A DNA stretch of 5,161 bases. Source: Rickettsiales bacterium (lineage in GTDB: Bacteria; Pseudomonadota; Alphaproteobacteria; Rickettsiales; UBA1997). Shown here one piece after another: positions 4,999-5,161 of this stretch. Positions within the stretch are counted from its first letter, which is position 1; each line of letters opens with the position of its first letter. Made by a program: the position numbers and the translations under genes. Below the pieces are notes generated by a model that ran no database searches, was not told where the DNA came from, and was given only the letters and a program-made list of their open reading frames with translations. Location of the stretch: assembly GCA_947441875.1 (NCBI GenBank), contig CANEUR010000082.1:1-5161 (forward strand), in the 5' to 3' direction.

Positions 4999-5161
4999 CT
5001 TAATAATATTAATTATGAGAAACATTATAAATATTACAGGAGAATCTTCTTCTGGTTCCCTGTACATCCTATATTTTACATTGCTGTTGGTTGCATGTTC
5101 TTACATCGATGCTTTGAGTTGTACCCTATAATAGAAAATGAAAGACAACAAATAAGACAAC
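4999..5161 (+). other. Unassigned right-end segment with a composition shift
   Basis: From about 5036 to 5126 the sequence is roughly 40% G+C by hand count, against almost pure A/T in 4887-5035. A plus frame is open from 4999 to the window edge but has no ATG before 5095. A second plus frame starts at ATG 5015 and stops at 5129-5131 (38 codons, hydrophobic middle and LLLVAC, a lipobox-like string). ACAGG (5036-5040) and GAA (5042-5044) pair with TTC-CCTGT (5056-5063) across one bulged A, an 8-bp stem with a pyrimidine-rich loop. TATAAT occurs at 5127-5132 without a well-spaced -35 element. All three minus frames have stops here. I cannot say whether this is a gene start, an RNA or a relic. 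Confidence 0.4.
5095..5161 (+). CDS. Possible start of an unidentified gene running off the window
   Basis: ATG at 5095 opens a frame with no stop through the last base, giving 22 residues plus one base (MFLHRCFELYPIIENERQQI and on). The same frame is open back to 4999 and would encode a hydrophobic stretch, IFFWFPVHPIFYIAVG, if initiated upstream at a non-ATG codon. Codons such as TTC, TAC, AGG and TGC are used more than in the neighbouring genes. There is no credible ribosome-binding site, but that is also true of the firm genes here. I recognise no family. Confidence 0.2.
   Translation, partial: MFLHRCFELYPIIENERQQIRQ

Noticed and set aside
4961..5010. TTGATA (4964-4969) and TAATAT (5004-5009) as promoter elements for the right-end frame
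   Set aside because: No properly spaced partner hexamer with real similarity exists; such strings are expected by chance here.
5038..5054. AGGAGA at 5038-5043 as a ribosome-binding site
   Set aside because: No ATG, GTG or TTG follows at a suitable distance; the CTG at 5052 opens a frame that soon stops. The motif is better explained as part of the hairpin at 5036-5063.

Overview
The window looks like chromosomal DNA of an A+T-rich, probably reduced-genome bacterium. The best guess is an alphaproteobacterial intracellular symbiont or pathogen (Rickettsiales or Holosporales type). This is inferred from the strong A/T bias at third codon positions, the near-universal TAA stops, the tRNA-Trp/secE/nusG cluster and the protein sequences themselves; no rRNA or other phylogenetic marker is present to prove it.

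Left part (1-3151), all on the minus strand. Reading in the direction of transcription: a secreted or lipoprotein-like cysteine-rich protein of unknown function (3151-2051); a 170-residue soluble unknown protein (2007-1495) whose end overlaps the start of the next gene by 17 nt; dusB, a tRNA-dihydrouridine synthase (1511-531); a 159-nt gap with a possible promoter; tRNA-Trp(CCA) with an encoded CCA end (371-296); a 58-codon secE with a GTG start (220-44), which is easy to overlook because it is short; and the first six codons of what should be nusG (19-1), cut by the window edge. tRNA-Trp, secE and nusG form the conserved bacterial translation/secretion/transcription block that normally leads into the rplK ribosomal operon.

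Middle (3152-3255). A 104-nt divergent intergenic region carries a consensus promoter (TTGACA, 18-nt spacer, TATAAT) facing right and a weaker promoter facing left on almost the same bases. Inverted repeats cover the promoter elements, so this is the most clearly regulatory stretch in the window.

Right part (3256-4886), plus strand. A stand-alone ParA/Soj-like ATPase of 352 residues with no ParB gene beside it, then, 23 nt later, pth (peptidyl-tRNA hydrolase). After pth come about 110 nt of almost pure A/T with two A/T-only hairpins. The last roughly 125 nt are distinctly less A/T rich. They hold a compact hairpin and overlapping short reading frames that I cannot identify, and may be the start of a gene or a foreign segment that continues beyond the window.

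The housekeeping genes (dusB, tRNA-Trp, secE, nusG, pth) all serve translation or protein export. The less ordinary content is the orphan ParA, the divergently transcribed cysteine-pair secreted protein, their shared regulatory region and the compositionally different right end. I did not find a CRISPR array, insertion sequence or defence system.
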